Source: Buddleja alternifolia (taxonomy: Eukaryota; Streptophyta; Magnoliopsida; Lamiales; Scrophulariaceae). From it: a DNA stretch of 64,000 bases. Location: assembly GCA_019426215.1 (NCBI GenBank), contig CM033396.1, positions 25,621,101-25,685,100 of the forward strand, given 5' to 3'. Made by a program: the position numbers and the translations under genes. Shown piece after piece: positions 23,690 through 34,982 of this stretch; positions within the stretch are counted from its first letter, which is position 1; the number at the start of each line of letters is the position of its first letter. The notes beneath the pieces are model-generated. The model was not told the origin of the DNA, did not search any database, and saw nothing but the letters and a program-made list of their open reading frames with translations.

Positions 23690-23873
23690 AAAAAATGTAC
23701 CTTTAGTGTGCTCACGAGGAGGCTCAAGGCATTGATCTTTCCAGTGTCCCTTATTTTTGCAGTTAAAGCAATTCCCGTCATTCCCTTTATCTTTCTTGAT
23801 ACCGGCTTGTAGTTTGTTGCCCTTCTTCTTCTTCTTTCTCCCTGTGCTTTTCTTCTTACCAAAAGCGGGAGAT
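23690..23873 (-). pseudogene. gag: gag C-terminus of element F with CCHC zinc knuckle
   Basis: On the minus strand a Lys/Arg-rich stretch (GRKKKKGNKLQAG) leads into CFNCKNKGHWKDQC, a perfect CX2CX4HX4C zinc knuckle that binds retrotransposon RNA. This is the C-terminal part of the gag whose N-terminal part lies at 30088-30703. The whole of element G sits between them. The GAAGA target duplication of G marks the exact break. Confidence 0.85.
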
Positions 23874-23878
23874 GAAGA

Positions 23879-24685
23879 TGTTGGGAATGTGTCCTCGATG
23901 CCAACGAGTAGTTAGAATATAAGGCACGATTTTATATTGTGGAACCTTTAAATTAATATAAAGGCAATAGTATGTTGTTCGTATAATTCTTGATGGCATC
24001 TATAAAGTCTTAATGAACAACTAGTTCATGTGTGTCAAGGCAAACCTTTGCACTCCTTATAGTAGTTAAGGAGATGTGCACTGGAAAAGTTTGATACTTG
24101 ATCACTTAAATGGTTCGCAAGTCGAAGAAACTCAATTGGGCATTGAGATTTGTATGAACTTGTATGACACATGCTCTGACAAAGGAGTGCCAGTCGAATA
24201 CTATGGGATAGTGGAAGTTTGTGTCATATATACATTGATGGGATTAGAGTATTCGAATACGGCTCATAGTAATCCGATCACATGAGTTTTTGCTCAGTGA
24301 CTGTCAATGATTGAATTACTGATTATGAAGGTATGCGTGAGCCATAGATCTGAGGAGTTACGGTCACAGTGTGCTTGTGACGTTGGATTCCGTCACTAGA
24401 GTAGTTAGGCCCAATTCACCCATTAAAAGGTGGGGTTGACCTCAAAATGCGTTCCAATGGGTAAGTAGCATATGAGGTTGGAATTCACTGTCTTAAAAGT
24501 AAACAAGAAGTATCCTACGCGATCATAGGTAAATGAGATTGAAAGTCTCTGGCTAGAGCTGATGAAGTAACTCCTGTTTAGTAATCTCATATTACTATGA
24601 TTCTTAAGCATAGCATCGAGTCCTGTGAGTTTGACATATTCCATGACTCTCAGTCGATCGGGATACGTCAATGAAGGGCTAAAAT
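23879..24685 (+). repeat. 5' LTR of element G, 3' end deleted
   Basis: Matches 28863-29515 closely from TGTTGG onward. Near 24683 (GAAGGGCTA) it switches directly into AT-rich leader sequence. The rest of the LTR (R/U5 and terminal CCCAACA) and the primer-binding site are absent. A deletion has fused LTR to leader. The element could not prime its own reverse transcription. Confidence 0.8.
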
Positions 24686-25940
24686 TGATTTAATCATTTT
24701 CATGAAAATTATGTGAGACTCGTTTTCACAATGATTGAAATCAGTTTAATCTTTTTCATGGAAATTAAGCAGGACTTAATTCCACTTAGATTAAAGTTGA
24801 TTTAATCCTCCCATTGAAATTAAGTAAGAATTAATTTCAAATAGATTTAAAATTATTTTGATTAAATTAGTCTTAATCTTCTAATTGAAATTGAATTGGA
24901 TTTAATCATCATATCAAAATTAAATTAAATTTAGTTTTGTTATTAACAAAATTAGAATTAATTGATTATGATATACATTTTTCGATCACATAAAATTAAA
25001 TTGGATTTAATTTCAATTCGAGTAAAGAGGATTTACTCTTACTGACAAAATTAAATGGGATTTAGTTTTGTAAAAATCAAATTGGACTTGATTAACGAAA
25101 TAAATTAAATTTATTTTATGATCTTATCGCATGTGTACTTTTATGTTTAATTGCTTGTTATATGTGATGAGATGCACATTTCATGGACTTGAAATTTATG
25201 TTTTATTATGCATATTTAAATTATATATGTTGATTAGCCCATTGTCTTGGGCCGATCTAGTTAGTCCATGAAAATGTGTAATAGTAGAATTGCTAGGTTT
25301 TTCTATGCTTTATATACATGTTAGCATGTTAGGAGTTAATATGCATTGTGAGGCCTTGATTAAAATATTTAAAATCCCAAATTAAATAATACCGAGTTTA
25401 TAAAGGAGTGGGACATCCTCTCCCTCCACTAAGGTTAATGAAATTAAAATTACGACCGATGTGTAATGTTTCCCAGTTATGGGGGTTATGCATTCAGAAA
25501 TAATTTAAAGTTTTGTTAAGTGCATGGGATGCCTTAGTCGAAACATATTTCACCCCATAAACCGGTTAGGTTGCAAGGTGAAATTCAAATGTTAGATTAA
25601 AGGAGTTCATAGGATGAACTCGGATAATTCACGGGCTTAGAAATCGATTAGGTTGCAGCTTTGTGAATTATGGGGAAAGGTATTAAATCATTTATTGGAT
25701 AAATTGGTGTAGGACACCACTTTGAATAATCAGTGGGCCAGAAATCGGTTAGGTTGCAACCCACTGAATTATTTGAAGAACTCAATACTCACTACGAAAT
25801 CTGTCCAACGAGATTTCCGAAAATTGCAGTGGGAGCCAAGTAAAATTAAAGTCCTAGTTTTACTTGTGTACAATATAAACATCCTAATTGAATCTTGTTT
25901 ATTTTCTGCGTTTATTTTATATCTCTCTTAGAAATTAACC
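24686..25940 (+). other. Leader of element G with three stem-loops
   Basis: Untranslated leader. Its first half is a series of ATTGGATTTAATTT-like phrases. From 25547 there are three stem-loops: ATTTCACC (25547-25554) with GGTGAAAT (25577-25584), ATAATTCAC (25624-25632) with GTGAATTAT (25663-25671), and CAGTGGG (25731-25737) with CCCACTG (25760-25766). Each loop carries a version of AATCGGTTAGGTTGCA. The order and spacing match the leader of A at 7247-7478, while the stem sequences differ but stay complementary. Confidence 0.72.
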
Positions 25941-28850
25941 CGTTTAATATTATGCTTGAGAATTTTGTCTGTACTGGCCTAGCCAAATCAACAGACTTAG
26001 AAACTTGAGGAAGATCCTCAATTCAGAGTCATTGATTTGTATGCTTGAAGCAAGCATTACTCAAGTCTAAGAATGAGACGATGAGTAGGGCTTAAATATG
26101 AGGCGCACTGGACATAGAACCATGTGTTTTGGAAATAACTGTTCTATAACCGATTTTCTCAACTTTTTATATTCTACATTCTAGAGCTAGTGCTCATGAT
26201 TGAAGAATTAGAAAGAAGTACAAAAGCTGAAAAGATAAGAGGTGATCAATATTGGAACTAGACATGGTGTCGGGTGTATCCAAATATAATGCACCTCTGT
26301 TCTTTTGAAATTCTGAACATGTTTGGATGATTGATTAGTTTCACCAAATGGTACTAAGAAGGTAATCAATTTTTGACATGGTCAAGAAATGGTACTTCTT
26401 TAAGTTTGGTAATAACTTTCATGACATTTATTTTGGAAATAAGTAGAGGAACAATACGTCCTTACTAAAATTGTTAACACGATTTGAAAGTTCAGAATTA
26501 GTATATTGTGAACACATAAACTAGAAAATGTAGTATACTAGAAACAAACTAGAGAAATTGTTTGGCAGCTAAGATTAGGTCATGCCTTACGAGCATGAAA
26601 TTCACTAGTTAGGAGAAACTTGGGGGTACAAGCCCATTGGGATTAGATCCCTATCCAAACTTAAGAATCTTATCTCATAAGCAAGATGACCAAATCTCCC
26701 TTCACAGGGAACATATTAAAGGGCCACTCAAGTTCTAAAGTTTATGCGTACTGACGTCTATGGTTTAATATATGGTATCATATTAAGACACTACAAATGG
26801 ATTGTAATGTCAAGTATATAATTTCCTAATTTGACCCGTTCCTAAAAGAACGTAACATAGTTTCACAGTTGACACTTCCAGCGACTCTACAAATGAATAG
26901 GGTAGTAGTATGCAAGAATAAGACATTGTTGGACATGACTCATTCTATGCTAAGCTACATAGAATTACCCAATTCATAGTGTCTTGCGCTACTCATAGGT
27001 TCATCTTGAATAGATGTCCCTCCAAATTCATTCCTAAGGCACATATCAGATGTGGCGCCAGTGGAAGCCTGATCTCCAACACGTCACAGTATGGGAATTC
27101 CCAATCCACGAAGAAAAGATAATGGTAAAGAATCTGGAGGCTCAGTCCTTAAAAGGACGTTTTGTTAGTTATCCCAAAGATTCAGTGCGAGAACTCTTTT
27201 TACCTACATGATGATTAGGGGATCATTATAGCCTTAGAGGTCTGTTTGCTCAAAGATAAGATTGTTTGAGAAATTAGAGAAGGTGGAAAGATTATTCTAA
27301 AAGAATAAAACAAAACATCTTAGGACACTGCTATTCAAAGAACTAAACTAAGCCCATTGAGACACAACCACGAACGATTGATATGGTAGAGTATCTCAAC
27401 CGCCTGAGAGAAGTGGTTGTCTGCTACAAAGAAAGTATAAGACGTATGATGTAGCAGAGGAGAACCAAGATTACAATCCCTTTACCATGACAAATCGATG
27501 GTGGATATGGACTCTACGAGTAGGTGTGGAGGTTGTGAAAGTGAAGATGGATTAGATGTCTTTGAATCAATCCTATACTCTAGTAGATCGCCCCAAGAAT
27601 TTTGTACTCATAAGAGGCGAATACAACTACAAGAGAAAGATTGATTCAAATGGCAAGGCCATGCTGATGGCGAAAGGGTGTAGTCAAAAGAAGGGCATTG
27701 ACTATGAGGAAGCCCCTTTGCCACAACTACAAACAAATTACTAGAATCTTACTTTCGATAATAACACACCAATATTATGAAAATCTGGCACGTGGATGTG
27801 AAGAGTCGTTCATAAATAGATTCCTCTAGAAGGATATCCATTTCGAACAGCCCAAGGGTTTCACATTTGAGGTCGATTCTCATAAGGTCTACATGCTGTA
27901 TAAATCCATTTGTGGATTTGAGCGGACCTCTCGTAGTTAGAATCTTCACATTGATGACATAATTTGGAATTATGATATCATCAAAAAGAAGAGAGACCAT
28001 CTGTGTGCAATAAGGTCAGTGGAAGCGAGATATCATTTCTGGTGCTATATGTAGAGAATACTCTACTTATGAGAAATGATGTAGGCTCATTGACTATGTC
28101 AAAACATAAACATTGAGCATGTTCTGCATGAAATACTTGGGAGAAGCCATCATTATCCTCACAATTTGCACGTATGAAAATAGAGCGAATAGGATAATGG
28201 GCCCCTCCCAAGCCCTTTACTTAGAATAAATCCTAAAGCAATTTAGGAAGAAGATCTGAGAAAGGGCTCTTGCCTAGAGAGGAAGAGCAATGGGTAGACA
28301 TAATATATATCATGAAGTACTCGAGAAGAACTTGGGATATATTCTTCGTCTATGCCCATGGAGAACTGATAGTGGAAGTTTCATACTTACTGGGACCTTG
28401 AGTCTGACAAAGGAGACTAAGATTCCACTTTGGGTTAATATTCACTCTCAATTGTGGAGTAGTAACTTGGAAAGGTTCCAAATAAAATACTCTACTACTG
28501 AGAATGAATATGAAATGCCTTGGAGTCTTGGAGGCTGTCGAAGGAAACTGTTTGGATCTGAAGTTCGTGGTAGAACTTCTAATGGTCCCTAACGCAGAGC
28601 TTGCATTGTCACTTTACTATGATGAAAGGAAGCTGATGTGTAGGAAAGGATTCGAGGTCTCACAAATCCAGACAAATGATGAGAGATACTACATCTCTTG
28701 AGAGATCATTGGAAAAGGCGATGTAGCCTTGTAGAAAATAAGCTCAGCCGATAACAGCTCACCCACTCACTAGGCCATCATCACAGGCGTTGCTAGAGCG
28801 ACATCTTTTAGAAGATTGGTATTTAATACCATAGCGATTGGCATTGAGTG
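25941..28850 (+). pseudogene. gag-pol remains of element G
   Basis: Heavily decayed coding region. Gag is reduced to a start-like segment near 25945-26060. A protease strand trace (YILHSRAS for ILDSGA) lies near 26165. Integrase is recognisable at about 26870-27050 as LPATLQMNRVVV, then NKTLLDMTHSMLSYIELP. RT shows MSLNQSYTLVDRP (27556), GEYNYKRKID and AKGCSQKKGIDYEEA near 27690. RNase H traces follow at 28500-28800. There are many stops and frameshifts and no usable catalytic box. Alignment to K or A polyproteins would fix domain limits better. Confidence 0.78.
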
Positions 28851-28862
28851 CAAGTGGGAGAT

Positions 28863-30082
28863 TGTTGGCAATGTGCACTCGATGCCAACGAGGAGTTAGA
28901 ATATAAGGCACGAGTTTATATTGTGCAACCTCTAAATTAATATGAAGGCAATAGTATGTTGTTCATATAAATCTTGATGGCATCCATAAAGTCTTAATGA
29001 ACAACTAGTCCACGTGTGTCAAGGCAAACTTTCGCACTCCTTATAGTAGTTAAGGAGATAGGCACTGGAAGGGTTTGATACTTGATCATTTAAATGGTTA
29101 GCAAGTCGAAGAAACTCAATTGGGCATTGAGATTCGTATGAACTTGTATGACACATGCTCTGACAAAGGAGTGCCAGTCGAACACTATGGGATAGTGGGA
29201 GTTTGTGTCATAGATACATTGATGGGATTAGTGTATGCGAACACGGCTCGTAGTAATCCGATCACATGGGTTTTTACTCAGTGACTGTCAATGATTGAAT
29301 TGTTGATTATGAAGGTATGCGTGAGCCTTAGACCTGAGGAGTTACGGTCGCAGTGTGCTTGTGACGTTGGATTCTGTCACTAGAGTAGTTAGGCCCAATT
29401 CACCCGTTAAAAGGTGAGGTCGACCTCGAAATGCGTTCCAATGGGCAAGTCGCATGTGAGGTGATTATCAAGAGAGAATTCACTGTCTCGAAAGTAAACG
29501 AGAAGTATCCTAAGTGGATTAAATAATGGTAAATTAAATTAATTAGTTTGAATGTTTAATTAACTAGGTTAATTAAACATTTAAACTACAATAATAATTA
29601 ATTATCTAATTAATTAATTAATATTGATTTAATCAATATATATTTAATCGGATTAAATATTAATTGATTAACTTAATTGTAATAAGTTGACTGGGTCAAC
29701 ATAGCCCAATTATTGTCCAATAGCCCATATGGGCGTGTACTAATCAGCCTTGTTGGAGGATTTATTTAATCCTCCAACACAAGCCAAAGAACACAATTTT
29801 CAATTAGTTGAAAAACATAACGTGAAATCCTCCACCAGAAATACTAGACAGAGAAATATTATTCTTCCACTCTCTCTCACCTAGCCGCCTATGCAGTCAG
29901 AGATGGAGATTTTCCGGAGTCAATTCCGCCGCGTGATGATCTAGAGACGATACAATTGAACAGTTGAAGGAGATTGAAGATTCGGGAGGATTAAAATCAA
30001 CGAAAGCCAAGAATTGATCTTGGCTTGGGAATTCGGATTTGTTTTTATTATTCCACTGCCCATGCCTACAGGATTCCCAACA
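28863..30082 (+). repeat. 3' LTR of element G, with internal deletion
   Basis: A 1220-bp repeat preceded by the polypurine tract CAAGTGGGAGAT (28851-28862). It matches the 5' LTR from its start to about 29515 (AAGTATCCTA). It then jumps to AT-rich U3/R sequence, so a middle part that is present in the 5' LTR has been lost. It ends CCCAACA followed by GAAGA. Confidence 0.88.
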
Positions 30083-30087
30083 GAAGA

Positions 30088-30703
30088 AGGGTCAGCAAGC
30101 ACCACAGGCTTAGCCTTCTTGATCGTTGCCTCAGTAGTGTGCAACATGTCCAACAACTCTGGAAAGGTGGTAACCAATTGGTTCATGTTGAAATTCACTA
30201 TGAACTAATCGTAGGAAAGAGAGAGCGACTGAAGGACTAAATCAATAGCTAAGTCAGGATTTATCGGCCCCTCTATATTTTTGAGTTTTTTCACCAAGGC
30301 AATCATTCTCAACACATGGCCGGTGACCGACGTTCCTTCAGTCATGTGAGCTCTACACAACTTGCGAGAGACAGCAAACATGTCACGCCGTGTCTTAACG
30401 TCGTACAACCTTTCCAGTGCACAAACAATCTCTGATGCATGTTCTACAGTCTCAAACTACCTCTATAACTTTGGAGGCCAGAATGAGACAACGCACATAG
30501 ATATCTTCTTTGCGCCATTTCTCATGCGCATCACGAGCAGCCATTGGAGTGGCTACCTCAGGGGTAGGCTCAATAGGCTTGGTCAAGATATAATCAAGAC
30601 CTTCAGATTGTAGCACAATATTAAGGTTGCGGTACTAGTCAGAGAAGTTCGTGCCATTTAGCTTATTTGTTTCAAGGATTACCGAGAGTGGAGTTTTGGC
30701 CAT
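30088..30703 (-). pseudogene. gag: gag N-terminal part of element F
   Basis: On the minus strand the ATG at 30703 opens MAKTPLSVILETNKLNGTNF, the start of a Copia gag. It runs through LNIVLQSEGLDYIL, EKWRKEDIYV, RDMFAVSRKLCRAHMTEGTSV and FNMNQLVTTFPELLDMLHTTEATI. Stops near 30635, 30460 and 30205 break it. The zinc knuckle that should follow lies at 23690-23873 beyond element G. Confidence 0.85.
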
Positions 30704-31080
30704 TTGAATGTTTACTTTGCAGAAATGGAAAAACATTAACATTCTATCATAGATTATATCCACATGATATTATGGAAATTTTAACTTCACATGTGCTCCC
30801 ACTGCTTTTCGAATTCCATCACCCCACTGACGGAAGACGGGAAACTCGACCATTTCAAGTGGCTCGAGCTTCCATGTATCCCATAGCTCTTTTCATGACT
30901 CGTGAGACAATGGACGGTAATACACGACTGAGCACGATGGCCCCATCCATCTCCAAGTGGTTCTCGAGATGTCTGCCTCACATTTCATGTACGTCCCAAG
31001 AACACGATGCAACCGTACACTGGTTTGCGTTTTAAGTCCGACCCATCAAATTCTCACAGCATAACAGTAGCTAGGTGGTT
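30704..31080 (-). other. Leader of element F with several small inverted repeats
   Basis: Sequence upstream of the F gag start on the minus strand. It contains short stems: CATCTC (30948-30953) with GAGATG (30966-30971), TCGTG (30900-30904) with CACGA (30923-30927), and GAGCT (30866-30870) with AGCTC (30885-30889). A CAGTGGGAGCACATG phrase before gag resembles the CAGTGGGAG phrase before gag in A and G. No primer-binding site or 5' LTR is recognisable to the right. Confidence 0.5.
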
Positions 31081-32150
31081 CCACGACTCACGGACGACTC
31101 CTTAGTGAAACTGAAACCCATGTGCTCTTCTAATATAATCTCCAGGTTATATAGAATGCTTAAATGTGAGATTAGTACTCTTAATGTTGCCACCATTCCA
31201 TCCAAAATCCGTAAATCCCCAATTGTATGAAGAATCATCATTTTCAGAATTTTTCGGCACCGAAGGACCAATGTTGCCACTCAAAGGACTAAAATTGTCA
31301 CAAAATTGGAAGATAAAGGACTTAATTGCAAGTTGAAAAATAAACTTGACTACTCTTGCCTCCCCTTCTATTATACAGAACAAAAAATGCAATTTTCTGT
31401 CATTTTAATGATCTATCTTGATTAAGAAACTAACTCTTGGAAGATAAGAATACTATGAGAAATTGATTGGGATTGAAAAGGAATAGGATAAAATTTAGGG
31501 ATTTTAATAGCATTAAGTTGGGAGAGTGATTTGGGAAATATTTTGATTAATTATGTTTCCTAATTATTTAGCTTAATTACCTAAGTTCAAGTTTATTTCC
31601 TTTTCTCGTCATCTTATAGAACCTGTATAAACTATGGTTGTAATCCTTATTAGGCACTTTTGAATGAACTAAAATTGAACCTATATGAGTTGTTAGCTTA
31701 AGTTAAAATAATCTTTAATTTTTTCAATTTTCTTATCTTTTGGTTACTTGTTCTACATCACAAACGTATGTATTAACTAATCCTAATGAACAGAAAAAAT
31801 ATATAACTAGTACACTACTTCAAGCTCATGATGGACATAGGAGGATGTTGGGGTAATTCTATGTCAGACCGAGTCTAGTGGTTCGAGTGTGTATTTTGTA
31901 TCTATCTCTTTCACAATTGTGTGTGGGGACAACACACAATACACTTTACTGTGTGAGAGAGATAGACACTAGGACCGTTGAACTTGATTTAGCATAGATT
32001 GTTCCGAAGATGTTGAGAACTTCACATTGTCTCTAAGATGTACAAATCGAATGATACACAATGGTTTGCTGAAGATGTTAGCCATTCATTCATCACCACA
32101 CGAAAAAATGGGCTGTTTTGCCGACTTTATTTCACAAAAAATCATGATCA
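31081..32150. other. Unassigned AT-rich stretch
   Basis: I see no gene or clear mobile-element end here. The part around 31255-31330 has the look of decayed non-coding repeat. The part 31560-31700 resembles the R/U5 end of an LTR (GTAATCCTTATTAGGC), but I cannot find its partner. Around 31890-31970 an imperfect inverted repeat brings together two TCTATCTCT-type blocks. The lost 5' LTR of F may lie here in decayed form. Confidence 0.4.
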
Positions 32151-32153
32151 AAT

Positions 32154-32370
32154 TTAGTTTTCAGCGAGAATAAAATGCGGGATTCTTGGATAAGTAGGTG
32201 GCGCTAACATTATCACATAAGAGAAAACGTGAACTAGACAGTGTAATTGGAAATCAGGATAGTGTCTGAAGGCAAGTTTCATAACAGTATCAGCCTGAGA
32301 TTTATACTCAGATTCGGTATAAGAGTGTGCAACCATGCGTTGTTTTTGGGAGCTCGAAAAGGTAATATTA
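32154..32370 (-). pseudogene. Copia RNase H fragment (element L)
   Basis: On the minus strand one frame reads KKQRMVAHSYTESEYKSQADTV, the E-containing helix of a Copia RNase H. A second frame reads DNVSATYLSKNPAFYSR, the following conserved strand. A frameshift lies between them. The motif spelling (NVSATYLS, NPAFYSR) belongs to a Copia lineage different from A, B, E and G, which spell [10 protein letters not shown]. Only this domain survives. It could be the upstream part of the element that supplied direct repeat copy 1, but that is a guess. Confidence 0.7.
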
Positions 32371-32476
32371 AGGACAAGAAAGATGGCATAAACTTATGTG
32401 GATTTCCGATTTTCTATATTTCTGGCCCAATCCCTGTCAAAGTAGGCAGTTAAGGTGACGAAGTTGGACCATGTAA

Positions 32477-32945
32477 GTTAAAGCTGATAAGTTCAAATAT
32501 TATGACATTTTATCCAATTGATTTAGGTGTCCTTTGATTGTGTTTAGTTAAGTTAATCCCACATCTTGCTTTTATTAGTTGTTGTTTACATGTCAATAGG
32601 GATATAATCTAAAGAGATCAATAGGTGAGTGAAAAGCCGGAGAAAGATGATAAGATGAAGATTTATGCAATCTAATTTATAAACCATGGTTCGACCGAAC
32701 TGTGGTCTGAACCGCAGTCTGACCAATGTTGACTTGGAACCACGGTTTGCCACATATCAAACCATGATTTTTTTTGCATCCTGATTTTTATAAGCGCAAA
32801 TTTTTCTTTTTGGGTAATTTGCAGCCCTAATACCAGATTTCTTGGACCTCAATATCCAATGAAAGTTCTCTTGAGCTCAAGTCTCGTAGAAGGAAGGAAA
32901 AAGGCAAATTCAGGATCAAGAGCTAGGATTGACTTTTAATAATAG
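32477..32945 (+). repeat. Fragment of a Gypsy LTR related to family D
   Basis: Starts TGATAAGTTCA as D's LTR does and shares the layout GATTTAGGT, ACATGT, AGGGATATAA, AGAGATCAATAGGTGAGT at matching spacing. A GC-richer block with repeated ACCATGGTT/AACCACGGTT phrases lies at 32690-32770, in the same relative place as D's CCGCGG block. The match fades after about 32945. It is an old relative of D, not a recent copy. Confidence 0.6.
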
Positions 32946-32949
32946 AGAG

Positions 32950-33265
32950 TGTTAGAAATATATTTATCTGATAGATGTTTTGATGATGACAATTAAGCTT
33001 TGTGTTTGACCCTAAAATTATGTAAGTTTGATTTTTTTAGAAACATTTATAGACTTTGAAGATTAGACTTTGTATAGTCTTTTATTTGTTTTAGATTTAG
33101 GCTAAGTGATTGAACTCTTGTAGTGCTGATAGTGTTGATAGAATTCTATGTGAGTCTATCAAGTTTAATTCAAAGATCAAGCATTGATAAGTGCTTTATA
33201 TGCCTAGTAATCTCATCTAATTTCAAGGATTTTATAGGATCATCCAAAGTCATTTTAAGAAGAGA
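32950..33265 (+). repeat. Truncated copy of LTR family H
   Basis: Begins near AGATGTTTTGATGATGACAA and parallels 36018-36260 for about 300 bases, including GTAAGTTTGAT, AGACTAAG-like and AATTCT(A/G)GGTGAGTCTAT phrases. It ends where a fold-back element begins at about 33273. Family H resembles SIRE/Maximus-type Copia LTRs in its starting phrase; this is inferred from memory of such LTRs. Confidence 0.6.
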
Positions 33266-33272
33266 TAATTGC

Positions 33273-34145
33273 AGATACCCCCCAACTTATGAGGTGATGT
33301 GCGTTTTACCCCCCCAACTTATTAAAAGTTGCTCTTAACACCCTAACCTATCATATATGTGCACTTTGCCCCCTCGGTCAGCTTCGGGCAGATTCATAGG
33401 CTGTCGAGTACAACTTTTAATACGTTGAGATGTAAAGCACACATCACCTCATAGGTTGGGGGGGGGGGGGGTCTGCTAAAATCTCCAAAAATAATTATTT
33501 TCAAAATAAAAAATGGGAAACTTTAAATTCATAAAATCCTTTCAAATCGTATTTTAAGAATTTTATTATTCTCAAAAATCAATTTTTTCTAAAAATAAAA
33601 AAGACAATTCAAAAATCCGTAACACATGAAAAAAATAAGAAAAAATGAAAAAAAAGTATAAATTCAAATATTCATAATTTTAAAAATAAAAAGACAATTC
33701 AAAATTCGGAAACATGAAAATAAATAAGAAAAAAATGAAAAAAATAGAAAAATAATAAGAGAAAATTAAAAATTTGAAAAATCCAGAAAAAAATAAATTA
33801 GAACAATAAAAAAGGAAATTTTTAGGTTTTAACTAATTTTTTTGTTTTTTAAAAGTTTTATTTTTATACTTTTTTCATTTTTTTCTTATTTTATTTTTTA
33901 TTTCAAAGGATTTTACGAATTAAAGTTTAAAATTTTTTATTTTGAAAATAGTTATTTTTGGAGATTTTAGCAGGCATCTTCCCCAACTTATGATGTGATG
34001 TGCGCTTTGCACCTCAACCTATTAAAAGTTGCACTCGACACCCTACGAATCTGCCCGAAGCTGACCGAGGAGGCAAAGTGCACATATATGATAGGTTATG
34101 GTGTCGAGTGCAACTTTTAATAGGTTGGGGGGCAAAGCGGGCAAG
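33273..34145. mobile_element. Fold-back element with long inverted arms
   Basis: The segments 33300-33550 and 33900-34140 are inverted copies of each other: the outer part carries CCAACTTATTAAAAGTTGC and a TCGGTCAGCTTCGGGC core, and the inner part carries CTAAAATCTCCAAAAATAA. Each arm contains a smaller palindrome of its own (CAACTTATGAGGTGATGTG and its partner in the left arm). The middle is almost pure A and T. A run of 14 G lies at 33458-33471. There is no coding sequence. Target duplications are not certain. It may be a Mutator-type or other long-TIR MITE. Confidence 0.7.
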
Positions 34146-34982
34146 AGTATCTTGCTTGAATTGAATTTGGTCTTGAGCAAGAGCCTTCACAATATCCTCT
34201 AAAGACATATTGGAGTTTGAGCTTGAACTAGGAGAAGGGACTTGTGGTTTAGGTGGGAAAGGAGATGGTGTTCCATAATTGTACCTTTGATTATACCCTT
34301 GACAATTCCCTTGATAATTTGGGTCTATAGCTAAAGTTCGGGTGGTCCCGAAAATCCTCTCAAAACATTTGCATACTCAATTGCTCCTTTCTAAAGATCG
34401 GACCACATTTCATAGGGGTGATTCATATTAGCACAAATCACACAAGCTTTCATTTGTTGTACCTTATCAATGGCTAAATGACAAAGAAGTGATGTCAATT
34501 TGGCAATTTGCAACTTAATTGAAGTAGACTTTGCCTCATTTACATTGGTTGACCAAATTGTTGAGAGTTCGCCGCAATGTTTGCAATTAAGATCCAGGCG
34601 ACATTGGGCTTTTTGTCAACCAAGACCCCTCCACTTGCGGCGTATGTCATTGTCTTTTTGGTGGAAAATAGGCCTTCATAGAAGTATTGGTAAGTAGTTG
34701 CTCACTAATTTCATGATGAGGGAAACTAGCACATAGCCTCTTCAACCACTATCAATACACATAGAGAGTTTCCTCGGATATTTGTCGGATGCGACATATC
34801 TCCTTTCAGATATTGGCGGCTTTAGAGGCTATGAAATACTTCTCTATGAACATCCTCTTCATATCGTTCCATGTATTGATTGACCAGATGATAAGTAATA
34901 AAGACAATCCTTCACCAAATCCGATAAAGAAAAGAGGAATGCCCTTAACTTGATTTGCTTCTCAGATGTCCTAGCGAGGTTC
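34146..34982 (-). pseudogene. gag: Gypsy gag fragment (Athila/Tat type)
   Basis: Minus-strand reading from the right: EKQIKLRAFLFSLSDLVKDCLYYL at about 34870-34960, the signature region of Athila-like gag, then the REVFHSL segment. After several breaks there is KVQQMKACVICANMNHPYEMW near 34380-34470, in place of the CX2CX3HX4C knuckle, and MSLEDIVKALAQDQIQFKQDT at 34145-34208. The fold-back element cuts the C-terminal side and an LTR-like repeat the N-terminal side. It is too broken to be functional, and it is separate from D. Confidence 0.78.

Larger units (their letters stand above)
23879..30082 (+). mobile_element. Copia element G, whole insertion inside F gag
   Basis: A 6.2 kb forward Copia element from TGTTGGGAATG to GATTCCCAACA, flanked by perfect GAAGA duplications (23874-23878 and 30083-30087). 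Order: damaged 5' LTR, leader with three stem-loops, gag/protease traces, integrase, reverse transcriptase, RNase H, polypurine tract, 3' LTR. Both LTRs carry internal deletions and pol is riddled with stops, so the copy is old. It interrupts the gag of F, so F was there first. Confidence 0.92.

Noticed and set aside
31890..31970. Possible stem-loop or small MITE
   Set aside because: The two TCTATCTCT-like arms match only in patches and no target duplication or terminal motif is visible.
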